From positions 1 to 8,505 of the forward strand of contig CAJWLI010000054.1 of NCBI GenBank assembly GCA_913043075.1: a DNA stretch of 8,505 bases, written 5' to 3'. This document shows, piece after piece, positions 7,749-8,505 of this stretch. Origin of the DNA: an uncultured Gammaproteobacteria bacterium (GTDB taxonomy: Bacteria > Pseudomonadota > Gammaproteobacteria > Pseudomonadales > Azotimanducaceae). A model generated the notes under the pieces. The model did no database searches and had not been told where the DNA came from. It saw only the letters and a program-made list of their open reading frames with translations. Both the position numbers and the translations under genes were made by a program. The stretch's first letter is position 1. Every line of letters starts with the position of its first letter.

Positions 7749-8505
7749 TGTTCGATATCTGCTATTGTCGTCCGGTGCAACAATCTTTCGAAGCCCTCAT
7801 AGCCGCCGTTAGCTTTATGCAGAAGACTCCGATTATCCCACATGACCAGCATGTCTTCTTGCCAAACGTGCTGATACACGAATTCTGGTTTGGTTTGCCA
7901 TTGATGAAGTTCCAGTAGTAAATCTTTCGCTTCATCTTCAGGCATTCCTTCGATGCCGCTTATATAACCGAAACAGCTAAACACACTCTTTTTCCCGGTT
8001 TCAGAGTGTTTTCGGACAAGGGGGTGCTTTTGAGTTTTTCGCGCGTCCTTCGATACGCGTATTTTCATGCTTCTGTCTTTCTCTAAATTTTCGATTCCAA
8101 ATATACCCTCAGGGGAATAACCAGCAGCGGCAGAATGAATCGCCCACTTTCCATCGATGTGGGTTCTTAAATCCCTTGAAAGCTCATTATAAGCCGCATG
8201 TTGGTTTGCAAAACTTGTTTCTCCTCCTTTGGGAGGGATCTTCTTTCCGTAAAGACATGTTCCAGCAGGAGGGATTTCTAAGAAGCTCCAGTCAGTGTGC
8301 CAGGATTCAGCAAATATGGGTGATTTTTCTTTGGCTAATCGTTTGATAGCGCAAATGTTTTTGCGCCCTTCGATTGGTTCAATGTATGGGTCTTCACCAA
8401 ACTCCCCAAAAGAAAGGGTAAAGTCCTCGAGGTCATCATCGCTAAGCTTCTGTTCAGGAAACACTAAGACATGGTGTTTCAACCAAGCCTCTCTTATTAA
8501 GTTAG
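7745..8505 (-). CDS. TauD/TfdA-type Fe(II)/2-oxoglutarate dioxygenase (N-terminus outside window)
   Basis: The frame stays open to the right edge, so the protein begins beyond the window. The segment upstream of the TTG at 8482 (reading NLIREAW) joins smoothly to LKHHVLVFPEQ, the usual first strand of this family. The TTG is therefore an internal leucine codon. Counting that leucine as residue 1, the visible part shows the iron-binding motif WHTDWSF with H62 and D64, PPKGGETSFAN at 83-93, the distal iron ligand H222 in WDNRSLLHKAN, and the 2-oxoglutarate-binding R237 in LLHRTTI. All key residues are present, so it should be active. Such enzymes use O2, Fe(II) and 2-oxoglutarate to hydroxylate a substrate, often releasing a leaving group as in taurine or phenoxyacetate breakdown. 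It overlaps the hydratase-like gene by 4 nt. The substrate is unknown. Confidence 0.9.
   Translation of the reverse strand, partial: NLIREAWLKHHVLVFPEQKLSDDDLEDFTLSFGEFGEDPYIEPIEGRKNICAIKRLAKEKSPIFAESWHTDWSFLEIPPAGTCLYGKKIPPKGGETSFANQHAAYNELSRDLRTHIDGKWAIHSAAAGYSPEGIFGIENLEKDRSMKIRVSKDARKTQKHPLVRKHSETGKKSVFSCFGYISGIEGMPEDEAKDLLLELHQWQTKPEFVYQHVWQEDMLVMWDNRSLLHKANGGYEGFERLLHRTTIADIEH

Noticed and set aside
7983..8009. ACACTCT/AGAGTGT inverted repeat in the dioxygenase gene
   Set aside because: Seven pairs with a 13-base loop inside coding sequence and no T-tract; likely chance.
8480..8482. TTG as the start of the dioxygenase gene
   Set aside because: The frame is open further to the window edge and the extra residues fit the family's N-terminal strand, so the gene is partial and the TTG is internal.

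Overview
The window looks like a stretch of a bacterial chromosome of intermediate G+C with tightly packed genes and Shine-Dalgarno sites. Gene content and protein style fit a proteobacterium, perhaps a marine gammaproteobacterium, but this is a guess from the proteins and no taxonomic marker is present. I see no RNA gene, insertion sequence, CRISPR array or origin, and no gap over 300 bases.

Left and centre (1-7025, + strand): seven genes read in the same direction with gaps of 8 to 48 nt or overlapping ends, so they are probably one operon that begins before the window. In order they are the C-terminal end of an E1 beta subunit of a 2-oxoacid dehydrogenase complex, an AcoX-type ATP-NAD-kinase-like protein, an E2 acyltransferase with one lipoyl domain and two consecutive peripheral-subunit-binding domains, an E3 dihydrolipoamide dehydrogenase, an AMP-forming acyl-CoA synthetase, a small vicinal-oxygen-chelate (VOC) protein, and a short-chain dehydrogenase of the peroxisomal multifunctional enzyme 2 type.

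Right (7044-8505, - strand): two genes overlap by 4 nt and converge on the operon, with 18 nt between the facing stop codons. They are a TauD/TfdA-type Fe(II)/2-oxoglutarate dioxygenase, whose N-terminus lies beyond the right edge, and a compact protein of the 2-keto-4-pentenoate hydratase (MhpD) family.

How the genes may work together: the E1-AcoX-E2-E3 block resembles acetoin/2-oxoacid dehydrogenase clusters, where an oxo substrate is cleaved oxidatively to an acyl-CoA and NADH. The ligase and the MFE-2-like dehydrogenase are the activation step and the 3-hydroxyacyl-CoA oxidation step of a beta-oxidation-like route. The opposing pair suggests oxygenation and meta-cleavage-like chemistry. 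Together they suggest a catabolic island for a carboxylic or ring compound. The substrate cannot be read from the sequence. The most unusual points are the double subunit-binding domain in E2, the mixing of the 2-oxoacid dehydrogenase with acyl-CoA genes, the altered coenzyme loop of the dehydrogenase, and the dioxygenase/hydratase pairing.
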